From: Pilatotrama ljubarskyi
Taxonomy: Eukaryota; Basidiomycota; Agaricomycetes; Polyporales; Polyporaceae
Assembly: GCA_022385805.1 (NCBI GenBank)
Contig: MU277759.1
Coordinates: 4,203 to 68,202, forward strand
DNA: 64,000 bases
Reading direction: 5' to 3'
Positions 21,619 through 32,447 of this stretch are shown here, one piece after another. The stretch's first letter is position 1, and each line of letters starts with the position of its first letter. The notes under the pieces were generated by a model that searched no databases, was not told where the DNA came from, and worked only from the letters and a program-made list of their open reading frames with translations. Made by a program: the position numbers and the translations under genes.

Positions 21619-24030
21619 CTATGAAGTGCCGTATTGCTTGACTAGGAGAGGCAACTGGCTGCGCCCCCGCTGACCGACTACCATAGGGCGTTCGACGAGC
21701 CCCGGCGTCTTCTTGATCTCGGCGGGTTCGACCGCCATTGAGAACTCATAGGCCCTGATAAGGATGAAAATGAGGGCCTTCATCCTGGCGTTCGAAGTCC
21801 GGCTACGTCAGCTCTGCATGTCCGGGCACTAGAACGGCTACACGTACTCTATGATGGCGAAGCGGTAGCCGATGCAAGCACGGGGTCCGCCTAGGAAGGT
21901 GAGCATGTGGCTCCATATACCCGGGATGCTCGAGACAGACTCGGGCGGGTTCGCCCACCGCTCCGGTCTTCGTCAACATGATTAGCGGACCAGCAAAAGA
22001 AGGAACGAGAACGGCTCACATGAACCCATGCGCATCATCTCCCCACAGTGCTTTGGAGGTGTTGACGGCGGAGATCGGTATGAGGATCTCGGTCCCTGCG
22101 TTGACACTGCAGCCGAGTCTCAGCCATGGACGAACAGCTACGGACGAAGTACACTTACTGGTTAGAATTGCGCACTTTGCCGTCGAGGTCGGTGAACGAT
22201 GTGCCGAGCGGAATGGTGTCGTCCTTGGTCGCGACCCGCGTGGTCGACGCTACGGGAGCGTGGAAGCGGAGCGTCTCGCGCACGACCATGTCAAGGTACG
22301 GCAACGCCGACAACTCGTCCATCGTCGGACTATCCGTCTCAACGCCTAGCAGTTCCTCGCGAAGCTTGGACTGCACGCGCGGCGACTGTGACAACCCGAA
22401 GAGACACCATGCCGTCGCTGTGCTCGTGGTTTCATGTCCAGCCACCAAAAACCTGAACGGACTCAGCTCGCCGCCAAGAAGGAGCGAAGAGAGATCGGTG
22501 AGCTCACGTCAGGACCTCTGAGGATGGTCAAAGTAAGAAGGGGACAAGACGCCGCTTGCAGGTTCAGACGGCGCACTCACGATTCAAGATGTTCTCATCC
22601 GACAGACGCTGACTGTCAGGGATATCTTTCGCCATGTTCGCCTTGAGCAGCAATGTCAGGAGGTCCCTGCTCTTCAGGGAGTCGCCGAGGTCGATGTCCT
22701 TCTCAGTAGCTTCGCGGAGGATAGCTGCCTGCCTTTCCGCGATAAGCTGCAGGCCAGTGCGCCGTATAAACTCCTGCGCTCGGTCGAAACGACGCAGTGT
22801 CTCATCTTTCTGTGGCGGACATGAAGATGGTATTAGTAGCATAATAAGATCGACGCCCCAAGGACGATTGAACACTCACGAACACATCGAACACGGGAGA
22901 CATGGCCTGCAAGACGATCAGGGGGGATATCTTCTCCGGCACGGTCAGTATCTCGTTCAGAGCTGCAGAAAGCTCGCCCGGCTCCTCGTTGCGTGTAAGA
23001 GACCCCAGATCTTGGCAGAATCCTATCGTACAGCTCAGTACTATCCTCCAGACCGCATGAAGTCGGAAGAAGCACACCGGCAAGACCAATGACATCCAGT
23101 GTCATGCTCGTGAGGCCTTCAAAAACGTCGATGCGTGCGGGCTCTGACAGAGACACCTCTGCCAGCCAGACGTCACCCAGCTGGGAAGCGGGACGATGCC
23201 ATTCAGTTGACGAGTGGCAGCTACGTCTGCTGGCCTAACAAACCTCGGTAGCTTTACGAACGAAGATATCCGTGAGCGCGCGGATCTGAACGGGACCAAA
23301 TGCAGGATTCTGCGGCTATCTCTGAGCCAAGACAAGCCTCAGGCGTGCGCAGATGGGATCTCTTACCAGAATCCTTCTCTAACAATTTAGGTGAGCAAGA
23401 TGAGACAGCGTAATAATATCTGGATTTCTCTCTTACCTGCTGCCTGTGCTGCTCTCCTGAAAAGGTAGGGAGGTCAGATCTCGGATTCATTCATCGTGTA
23501 CTTTGCAAGTACCTTCAACAACCACCAAGCCTATTGATGCATGTGTACGTCAGTTCAACCTTCCAAAACGGCCGGACAGAAGACTGACCTTCACCGAGGA
23601 GTTTGGCTAGGCTGCGACGCGCGCTTTCCGGTTTCCGGTAGTCCATTGAATGTGTAAGTACATAGTGGATGGCTCGAGGATCTAACGTGAACAGGGTCGG
23701 ACTCTACGATCGAGGCGTCATTGTCATAGCGCGCCGGGATATTAATACGAAGACGCTTACATTCATAAATGCACCAAAATTGACGGCTGATCCATACTTC
23801 TCGGCCCACTCGTCGAGGGCAACGCGGTCGTGCGCCTCCCGAAGTTGTTTGAGGTTCCCGAAGAGCCAGTGTGCGCCAGGCGGCCCGGGGAGCTTCCGGA
23901 GCGGCGACGTGAGGCGGCTGTGCACGAACGAGAAGAGCTTCCAGACGACGGGGATGCAGACTGTGAGCGCAAGTACGATGCGAAGGTTCCCTCGCGGCGC
24001 CTTGTTAGCTGCGAGCGAGACGCTTTCCAT
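21619..24030 (-). CDS. Cytochrome P450 monooxygenase, paralogue 3
   Basis: The start is the ATG at 24030 ([15 protein letters not shown]); a longer frame to 24045 begins with TTG and is not used. After the anchor come [17 protein letters not shown] and [40 protein letters not shown], a 12-nt microexon RRIL (23367-23378), [52 protein letters not shown]-helix [17 protein letters not shown] (about 22395-22446), ExxR helix ETLR (about 22270), [18 protein letters not shown] and haem loop [17 protein letters not shown] (about 21855-21900). The last exon, [20 protein letters not shown], ends VKQYGTS at 21619. It is more diverged than the other two paralogues but all catalytic landmarks are kept. Confidence 0.92.
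23367..23378 (-). other. 12-nt microexon (Arg-Arg-Ile-Leu) of P450 paralogue 3
   Basis: Minus-strand AGAAGGATTCTG between acceptor TTGTTAG and donor GTAAGA, phase 0, same location in the protein as in the other two P450s; the last residue is Leu instead of Met. Confidence 0.82.
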
Positions 24031-24112
24031 CGTTCTTGGCGTCAATTGAGGTCAACTTGCGATGGTCAAAAACGGGAGCTGGGATTGGACAAGCGCTGCC
24101 ATCCTCCGCCGC

Positions 24113-24120
24113 TCTTATAG
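24113..24120 (-). promoter_or_regulatory. TATA box of P450 paralogue 3
   Basis: Minus-strand CTATAAGAGC about 85 nt upstream of the ATG at 24030. Confidence 0.5.
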
Positions 24121-24581
24121 AGGGGTCAGAACCTCACAGTGGCCCCAATAACCGCTTGCGGAACCGTGCGCATCACTCAGAAGTCTGACTCGCGAGTCTA
24201 CCCCGTGGTCCTCGACCAATGCCAATGGGCCTTGGCAGCCACATACGGGATACACCGGAACTCGACTCGGAGCTAGTAGGACAGTGATATGTGTACGGGA
24301 AAGACTGGAACATGTATGTTGCGAGGGGCCTGCCGATGTTCCAAGTCAGACACACGTGGTACCCAGATGCCGGACGTTGTACAGTTTGTTCATGTGTCGC
24401 TGCGAGACCCAGACTGCACCACAAACAATGCGCACACGTCGAATACATCATGCGCAATGCGCCGCGCCAACGGCGATGTGCCGAAACAACAACACGGCGG
24501 CACATCACGTCCCCAGAGAGGCTTCATAGGCCGTGCAGCGGCCCCGCTCTGCGGCCCACCGCGCGCTTATGACAAAACTGC

Positions 24582-24594
24582 CTGACGTCAGTCA
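24582..24594. promoter_or_regulatory. CRE-like palindrome CTGACGTCAGTCA
   Basis: Second copy of the 13-mer found at 20783-20795, here about 550 bp upstream of P450 paralogue 3 and just 3' of the DUF6533 gene. Its core is the bZIP site TGACGTCA. Confidence 0.4.
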
Positions 24595-24641
24595 AGCGAA
24601 GATCAGTTGAGATGCTACGGGGATGCACGGCGCGACTCACT

Positions 24642-26816
24642 TCAAAGTGGGCGCGGGCTGTCGCTTTGGATGACATGGGTCATCCTGCGAGCCCGGCCAC
24701 GACTGTCCACGACGAGCCAGGATTCCATCTCATAGTCGCGCGACCGCACCTCGTCCGCTCGGCTCCCGTAGTACCCGTCGTTGGACTCGAGAACGTCGAC
24801 CATGCCGACATCGAGTTCTGCAGACGGGCATCGCTCAGTGAACCCCACCACACGGACATCGGAGATTCACGCACTGCCCGATTGCACGCTCACGTCCCCA
24901 CCGCTCCTCTTCAGGATACCAGAGATGGAGGTGCCGCTGAGCTCACTTGGTCCGGAGATGCGGTCGTCAAGTTCGATGTCGTCGCCCCATCCGGCAGGTA
25001 AGTGGTTCCCATACACCGAGTCGCGTGTGTTGAGGCAAAGTCTGGATGCCTAGAAGAGAGGTGCGTCGATTGAGACAGGGATCACTCCTACGCAGAAGGG
25101 CACACACAGAGATTGCGTAAATGACCATCAGCCATCTGCACGACAGGATTCAATAAGGTGAACGGTGAACAGCAAGATCGGAATACGCACATCGTGCCCA
25201 TAGGAATCAGGGCGCGACCGGAAAAGACGATTGTGAAGACCAGATTCAACAGGTTACCCACTGGGTCAGTACCATTAACGACTCCAGTCAGGGTCACTTC
25301 CGACGATATTTGCCACTTACAAAACACTCTGTTACTCGTCAGCGGGGGAGCTCTAAATGCACCGGTGAGTGAGTAAAGAGACTCACAGGAAGAAGTAGAA
25401 TGCGCTGTCTCGCAGGAACGAGAAAACGAGTGGGCTAATCCTAGGCAAATCCCATATGGGCACCGTACTTGACGAGCCAGAGACGTTCCGCAGCGAGACG
25501 TTCCGTGCGAACTTGTACAGGATCAGGAGGAAGTAAACACCTGCATGAATGGCGTTCAGAAAGCGTCCTCGTCCAGAGTAGCAGCACCTACAAGTCACGC
25601 TCATAGCGACCGCCCTATATGCATGTCAGCTCGGCAAGACTGGAGCCGCAATAGGGTCAGGCAGGCTTACCAGACCATCGTTGACAAATTCACGTGCTTG
25701 GGCGGTGTGAACAGACACCCCGGTAGTGGGAAGTCCGCTGGACGAGGGGTGACGGAGAAAGAGGACACCACGAGCGAAGCGGTCGTGATGCCGGTCTGAT
25801 AACTTGTCAGAATGCGACATCTCCTGTGTTCCACGGTCCCGACACATACCACAAACTCAGCTGCGGGCCGCGCTGTCAGCTCACACTCATAGGAGAGACA
25901 GGGTGACTTACTCAGGAACAGACACACGATGGTGACCAGTACTATGAGATTGCAGTGAGCGAAGTCGGCGGGTGAACTGCAAGACGAAACGCACTCGTCT
26001 TCGTGCGGTTGTATGACGCATACAACCTCATGAGGAATATGGCCTCACCGACCACTGCAGAGAGAAGCGTGCCGTTGCTTGGATAGAGTCTCAGCAATCA
26101 GCCGGACGTGTCGTCAAAAGCGGAGGCATACAATCCATTATACCACCGCCATCCTTGGCAGCTGCAAGTAGACAACGTATGAGCAATTTGCCGCAACGGG
26201 AGCCAATCGACATTACAACTGCAGTGTACTTGATTAGGTATCTCGGCTGCATGGATGAGAAGAGGAAGTACACACTGTGAAGGATAGTTCATGGTTCGTG
26301 TTGACTGAAAGATAAAAGGCGTGAGCACATCATGGGGAGACTAATAAATGAGAGACGCCGCACCAGCGAGGGTCAAGCTACAGAAGAGGATAGTCAGACA
26401 TTCGTGAGATGGCACATCGCCAGGGGAAGATACTCACAGTAGTGACACTAGTGTGTAGTATCTCACCAGAAAGAACAGGAGTTTGGGGAACGACCATTTG
26501 GCCCTGCAGCAGATCATTACGCAGCTCTCACCATGGAATGCACACAGGGCCGCACCTCCAAATCAGTTCCACCTGTAAGATATCTGAGTGGTGCCCGAAC
26601 AGAACGTGGACGGGCGGACTTTACCTCTTGCGAGAACGTCAGCAGAATGTCATAGCTCAGCCAAGTGGCGGCGGCAGCTATACCAGATATCCGGTCAGAG
26701 TAGTTATGTGAAAGTGAGTGTTATTTACCTGTACAAAGGTTGGCCACATAGGTGTCGTGCACGACCTGGACGAGTTGCAGCAATTCCGTCTCTGCCGCTG
26801 CAGTAGGAGACGCCAT
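24642..26816 (-). CDS. DUF6533-type multi-pass membrane protein
   Basis: Agaricomycete-expanded integral membrane family of unknown function. The ATG at 26816 begins MASPTAAAETELLQLVQ. Short exons follow: AAATWLSYDILLTFSQE, VELIW, KWSFPKLLFFLVRYYTLVSLL (the conserved N-terminal DUF6533 block), CQGWRWYNG, GEAIFLMRLYASYNRT, VLVTIVCLFL, TGITTASLVVSSFSV with LPGCLFTPP, YFLLILYKFARNVSL, SFLRDSAFYFFL, LVFTIVFSGRALIP and RLCLNTRDSVYG. These give about seven hydrophobic spans and many introns, as usual for the family. The tail is acidic. A stop at 24867-24869 is reached unless the 55-nt intron GTGCGTGAAT..CTGCAG is removed, when the frame continues to 24642. Exact exon joins around 26100-26340 are uncertain and one could be damaged. 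Confidence 0.75.
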
Positions 26817-28035
26817 AGCGACGAAGGGGACACCTCCGACTGCGCTCCACTGGCGCCTTGCTTCTGGGACATTAAAAGGTTGCCAGGTATCGACGGCTCT
26901 CACAGGACGGGCACGGTGGAAGGTAGCTTTAGAACCATCTGTATACTATTCCCATGAGCGGATACCTCCGAAGCATAGAAGGTGAGCCGGTACCACCGGC
27001 GGCCGTCGTTGCCACGAATGTAATGTTGTCCCATGCTAAGAGCGACTGCATGAATGTATTGGTTCTCTCCATTACCTACTCCATGTAGGGAACTTCGATT
27101 TGCCTGCTCGCGCGAGCTCTACAACTTCTAGACGTCGACATGATCATGCGAAACTGACATGGTCACTATACTCTGTAAAACTCACTCACTGGCCCAGGTG
27201 CACAGAGTCGGCCTCGCCTGCGCAAAGCACAACAATATTGTGGCAAGGACTGTGTGGTAACAATGCGAACTTCATTGCCGTAGAAAGAGAACGATTAATC
27301 GATTGGTACGGACCGCGCGAGAGCGCCTGAGAAAGGGAGAGCGATGTAAGGCATCATCATGAACCGGCACTACCCGCGCACTAATGGCCGTAAGTAACTG
27401 TGATAAACCGACTCTCCGAATCATAAGTAGCACTACTTGTCATCGAAGGCTCAATCAATAAGTGGTACTTACAGTATATGCCCTGTCCGTAATTCCGTCG
27501 TGAATGAGATTTAGAGTCTCCCCTAGGCAGACGTCGCGACGTGCAAGCACAGATCTAGAGTCGACGCGCATGCTCCTCCCTTTGACCGAATTACCCCGTC
27601 ATCCAGCATATCGAAATGTCGATCAGACCTTGATCATGAACGTAAGTAAAGCTTTCAGCTCACACAATACGGGTCTTTGGGATTTGACAAATCATATGAC
27701 AAGTAGTCTCATTCCGTCCGCAAGGACCGTGTGCTGTTACGTTCCGCAGCAGTGGGAGATTCCACTCGCACCTGTTATACATGTTGCGAGTCTGCGACAG
27801 GCCTGCTGTAGGTGTGCGCATTGAGGACACTTGCGCCGAGTCTTGCGAGTTTCCTGGCTCCGTCATTAAACCACTGCCGGGGAACCCTGGACCTCTATGT
27901 CTGGCATATCCAACACCGCCTACAACTTAGGAAGGCCCCTGTACGGCTGAGCTTGCGGATCGGAGCAGCAATTGCCGTCCCCTTGGCTAGCAGTAATGGC
28001 CGAGTCTGGCCAGTCAGTCCTCGCGGTCCTGAAGG
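26817..28035. other. Intergenic; nothing recognised
   Basis: About 1.2 kb upstream of the DUF6533 gene with low motif content and only short frames. It is bounded on the right by the solo LTR. Confidence 0.45.
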
Positions 28036-28040
28036 GTAAG

Positions 28041-28259
28041 TGTAACGGCCTCGTTACACGTGACTTACCGTATCCGGGTTCTTGTACTTACGCGTTACGA
28101 TACGCGCCCGCTCTCTTGAACGAACCAACGCCATCCCGCCTTCCCGCCTCGCGGCGTCGGTGCTCGGGCTCCCCCTCGTCTCGTGCCTTGTATATCTCGT
28201 CCGGAATACATCGCTTTCGTCACGCATTCTCGTCCGGAGTCGGGTGCCGGCCCGTGACA
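28041..28259. mobile_element. Solo LTR, 219 bp, gypsy-like family, with 5-bp target duplication GTAAG
   Basis: Begins TGTAACGGCCTCGTTACA and ends CCGTGACA (TG..CA), flanked by GTAAG at 28036-28040 and 28260-28264. The hairpin-like TGTAACGG..GTTACA head and an internal CGAACCAACGCC word are shared with the 5' LTR at 61884-62211, so both belong to related families. No internal retrotransposon genes adjoin it. Confidence 0.82.
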
Positions 28260-28264
28260 GTAAG

Positions 28265-29440
28265 CGAGTCCGTCGTTATCGCCTAGCGAGACGAGGTACG
28301 TAACCAGCGCAAGCCTCATGCTTTCCCAGTGTGGAATATAACGCAGTCAGCAGCTCCTGTTATTCTCAAAGCCAACGTATTACTGTCAGCCAGCAAGAGT
28401 CGCGCAATTGGTGAATTGTGCATTTACATACGTTCATTCGGGCTCCCAAACCTTTTGATATTCAAACGATATCTTTTAAAAACTGTCAGCTGCTTACGAA
28501 GTCCGCCCCAGACAGTGACGTCCCATAATGCAAGGAGAACACGTTCAGATGTGCTGTCCATGCCGAGCACAGGACAGCATGTTGACTCGGCGCATCATTT
28601 TCGGCATCGAGACGAGGTCCTCACGAGGAGTAGGTGGGTTGCATGACTCCACCTCGCAGATTCTTGACGTATTGAAAACCATTGGTGAACACGCTGGACA
28701 CATAGAAGTTCATCGGATGCCTAGAGTGTCCTACGACGCTCCCAAGCCACTGTTGTCCGGTCATACATTGGTCAGTCCAATCCAGACTCACGACGTCTGA
28801 CCAGAAGCGTTCTTTCCGAGCACTCCTCCAACGACTCGGATGTGCCCTGCCATCTCTCCCCCGAGGCCGCACACAATACTTATGATGCAAGCAGGACGGC
28901 GGTTCCGCTCCGACAGGTTGTTGCATCGTGGTTGTCGCCGCCATGGCAAGCCCAGAATGCCTGTCCGAGTCCGCATTGTATGTTCCGTAACAGCATCGGC
29001 CAGCGAGCTCCGTCAACCAATTTGGGGTGTGGCTTCATGTTCTCGGGGCCGGAACGCCGATGTGTGGCGGTTCCGTCCTTGGGATTCGTTCGCTCGTGCA
29101 TTCCATGGTCTCCATCTTCATTATCGAAAGAATGTAGAGTCTGGTGCCTATGCCGTATTTACGAGTCAGACATACAACATGCGTATACATCCCTGGGACG
29201 TAGCATGGCATGGGAATTGGCATCTTCAACCAAGCCAACGGAGTGATCCTTGTTAGACTTCTTTGATGCATCGATGAATCATACGCCGTGACACATCAAC
29301 GTCGAGATGGTAAGATGCGAGTCTCGGCGAAGAGAGCGCCCGAAAGGAGAACGGACGCGGTCGGGGCAAGGTGAGGCTCGAATCGACCGTAGGCGACCTC
29401 GGCGCGCCGCCGCGTGGAGGTTGAACGCGTACCACCACCA
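28265..29440. other. Intergenic upstream of UDP-glucose dehydrogenase; nothing recognised
   Basis: Numerous short frames on both strands but no conserved motif or joinable exons. It serves as the 5' region of the UDP-glucose dehydrogenase gene. Confidence 0.45.
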
Positions 29441-29446
29441 TCATCT

Positions 29447-29452
29447 TATAAG
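29447..29452 (+). promoter_or_regulatory. TATA box of UDP-glucose dehydrogenase gene
   Basis: CTTATAAGC 47 nt upstream of the ATG at 29499. Confidence 0.5.
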
Positions 29453-29498
29453 CCCGCAGCCGGCTCACCTTATCACCCTCATCTCGACCACAACCGCC

Positions 29499-31506
29499 AT
29501 GGCACCCGTCAAAGTCACCAAGATCTGCTGCAGTGCGTCGCGGTCCGTGCAGAGCGTATGCGACGCGAGACTGACCCCGTTTGCATCACAGTCGGCGCTG
29601 GATATGTCGGTGAGTGCTCCTCCGAAACAGCATCAGACCGCTGTAAGCCCGCTGCCACTGACACGTCGATGGGCTGCTCCAGGTGGTCCTACCTGCGCCG
29701 TCATCGCGCTGAAGTGCCCGCACATCCGCGTTACCATCGTCGACCTCAACGAGGCGCGCATTGCCGCCTGGAACAGCCCTGACTTCAAGCTGCCGATCTA
29801 CGAGCCCGGACTGGAGGAGGTCGTCAGGCAGGCGAGGGGGAAGAACCTGTTTTTCTCTACGGACGTCGACAAGGGCATCCAGGAGGCGGACCTGATCTTC
29901 GTCTCCGTCAACACGCCCACCAAGAAGTCAGGTGTGGGAGCGGGCTTCTCTGCAGATCTCACGTACGTCCTCATATGGTACGCGTCTTGGACGCGTCGGG
30001 AAAGCTAATGTATGCGCCTTTTGCCAGCTATGTCGAGTCTGCCACGCGCCGCATTGCTGCCGTTGCAACTTCAAGCAAGATTGTTGTCGAGAAATCGACG
30101 GTGCCGTGCCGCACGGCCGAGTCTATGCGCACCATCCTCGAGGCGAACTCCAAGCCTGGCACCCGCTTTGACATCCTCTCCAACCCCGAGTTCCTCGCTG
30201 AAGGCACTGCCATCAGCGATCTCTTCCGCCCCGACCGTGTCCTCATCGGCTCCCTCCAGACTCCGGAGGGCAAGGATGCTTGCGCGTCGTTGACCGAGGT
30301 GTACGCGAACTGGGTACCGTGAGTGTTCCTAGCTTTATCGTCTTGTGCGCCCGCGTCTGTTTCCATCAATCGCACCACACGGGGGCGTTTATCTGGTGCG
30401 CCTGTGCTGTCGCCATACGTTACGGGGCTGCACTCCAGCGGGGTGCAGAAACATTGGCCCCGTCTGTTGGCGTGCCTGTCCCGAATACTGGACAGGCCCC
30501 CAAACGACGAGTGGCGTCATGTTGGATACGACACACATGCGCATGCGCCGGAGCCGGAAGCGATGTGCCTACTGACACCTGCGCTCCAGACGTGATCGGA
30601 TCCTCACTGTCGGCCTGTGGTCGTCGGAGTTGACGAAGCTCGCAGCAAATGCGATGCTCGCGCAGCGTATCTCCTCCATCAACGCGCTCTCTGCTATCTG
30701 TGAAGCGACGGGTGCCAACATCGACGAGGTCGCGCACGCCATCGGATACGACTCGCGCATCGGGCCCAAGTTCCTGCGCGCGTCCGTCGGTTTCGGCGGC
30801 TCATGCTTCCAGAAGGACATCCTCAACCTCGTCTACCTCAGCGAGAGCCTGCACCTGCCGCAGGTGGCGGCGTACTGGCGCCAGGTTGTGGAGATGAACG
30901 AGTACCAGAAGAGCCGCTTCTCCAAGACGGTCGTCGACACGCTCTTTAACACCATCACCGGAAAGGCATGTGTTTGAGCACCGGCGGGCGCGTACTTGTG
31001 TTTGACTGACGTATTGGCGGTGTTTATAGCACATCGCCGTGCTCGGATTTGCGTTCAAGGCAGACACGGGCGACACTCGCGAGTCTGCTGCGATCTCGCT
31101 CATCCGCGATTTCCTGTCGGAGCGCGCGTACGTCACCATCTACGATCCCAAGGTGGAGGAGGCACAGATCTGGCAGGACCTCGCGGAGGCTTGCCCGTCG
31201 ACGCCGCTGGAGACGATCAAGAAGCAGGTGACCATTGTGCACTCTGCCCTGGAGGCGTGCAAGCAGAAGGAGGCAGTCGTGATCGCGACGGAGTGGAAGG
31301 AGTTCAAGGAGATCGACTGGGAGACGGTATACGCCCAAATGTCAAAGCCCGCGTTTGTGTTCGATGGGCGTCTCATCCTTGACGTTGAGAAGCTCCGGAA
31401 GATTGGTTTCACCGTGAGTAGATTCTCTAGCTCTGCCTGCTCGGGTCTAGACTAAGCATGCATTCATGTGCAGGTCAAGGTCATTGGTCGCGGAGACCGG
31501 GTGTGA
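29499..31506 (+). CDS. UDP-glucose 6-dehydrogenase
   Basis: Oxidises UDP-glucose to UDP-glucuronate with two NAD+, the cytosolic source of glucuronate and xylose for cell wall and capsule-like polymers. [11 protein letters not shown] is joined through an 18-nt microexon (29592-29609) to complete the Rossmann motif GAGYVGGPT. Then come [100 protein letters not shown] with the catalytic Cys, [18 protein letters not shown], and the C-terminal domain to [10 protein letters not shown] (stop 31504-31506). All family landmarks are intact and the gene is divided by several introns. A decayed copy of its last exons and 3' UTR follows at 31779-32160. Confidence 0.95.
29592..29609 (+). other. 18-nt microexon of UDP-glucose dehydrogenase
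   Basis: TCGGCGCTGGATATGTCG lies between CATCACAG and GTGAGTG. Its inclusion is needed to build the NAD-binding GxGYVG motif from TGCTGCA (exon 1) and GTGGTCCT (exon 3). Confidence 0.85.
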
Positions 31507-31778
31507 GCTAGACGTGTTCGTCGACGTTCTGGCGAGACGGCGCTTGGGCGCCTCATCGACGCCGCCGCCCGACAGTGTCTGTGTCTTCCGGTGAGACTGT
31601 TAGCACAACTTGATATGGACGTTTGGGTTGAACACCGTCTCGGCTGTCGTAGTTTATTCGAATCTTGGTGATACCAGCGATGTTATTAGATATTAGACTA
31701 TACAACCGGCGGGCGCCCCCGCCTGCCGCTGCGTGTGTGCTGGATGGTGGATGAGTACTATACTTCGTTTGCAGAAAC

Positions 31779-32160
31779 ACCTCCGTGTTCAAGAGCGCGT
31801 TCGTGTCCGCCGGCCGCCTTAGCATCGAGAAGCTGTGGAATTGGTTTCACCGTGAGTAGATCCTCCAGGTACTGCCCCTGGCTCTTCCGGTCACGCATAC
31901 AGACTCATTTGCAATGCGCAGGTCAGGTCATCGGCTGTGGAGACCGGGTGTGAGAGGCGGGATGCCTTGTCAACATCATACGAGGCGTCAGATGCCTTTT
32001 AGACAGCGTCCGGGGTTTTACTGTGCGTTTCCTGTCCTGAAACTGTTGCGTGATGTGATATGGACGCTCCCGCTGCCAACCGCTGCCATATTGTACACGG
32101 ACCTCCTTGATACCGGTGCCCTCGACAGATAGTAGAGCTATACGATTTGCATTTGGGGTT
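31779..32160 (+). pseudogene. Decayed tandem copy of the UDP-glucose dehydrogenase 3' end
   Basis: Sequence at about 31779-31855 (CGCGTTCGTGTCCGCCGG.. to TTGGTTTCACCGTGAGTAGAT) repeats the penultimate coding block at 31345-31425. CAGGTCAGGTCATCGGC..GGAGACCGGGTGTGAG (31918-31957) repeats the final exon at 31472-31506. The 3' UTR also repeats (TGATATGGACG at 31610 and 32057; TTGATACC words at 31668 and 32108). The period is about 430-450 bp. A lost base in GGAATTGG against GGAAGATTGG shifts the frame, so the copy cannot encode the original C-terminus. Confidence 0.75.
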
Positions 32161-32447
32161 GCGCTCGTCGGGCGCGCAGGTGGGACAAATCGCGCGACAT
32201 TGCTGCGTCGCTCCTTGAGATAAATAGCCTCGTTGGACGAAACTCCCACCCGTGTTTCCCGTTTCCTTCCACCCACCTCCCCCCGGAGATTCCTGGTCTT
32301 CTTCAAATTTGTTCCGACTTCGTATCCAGGGATCGTTTCCTTCTCTTCGAATTCTTGTCAAGCGCTCCTTTACTTGATTCTCCGATTGTGCTCCGATAAT
32401 CTCCGATACTACTGTGTCTAGACCTTTGCTTACTTACTTGAACTCCG

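Noticed and set aside
22126..22521. Plus-strand open frames opposite the P450 genes
   Set aside because: They are exact antisense shadows of the I-helix and ExxR exons of the minus-strand P450s.
23704..24045. P450 paralogue 3 start at 24045
   Set aside because: That codon is TTG; the first ATG, at 24030, is a better eukaryotic start.
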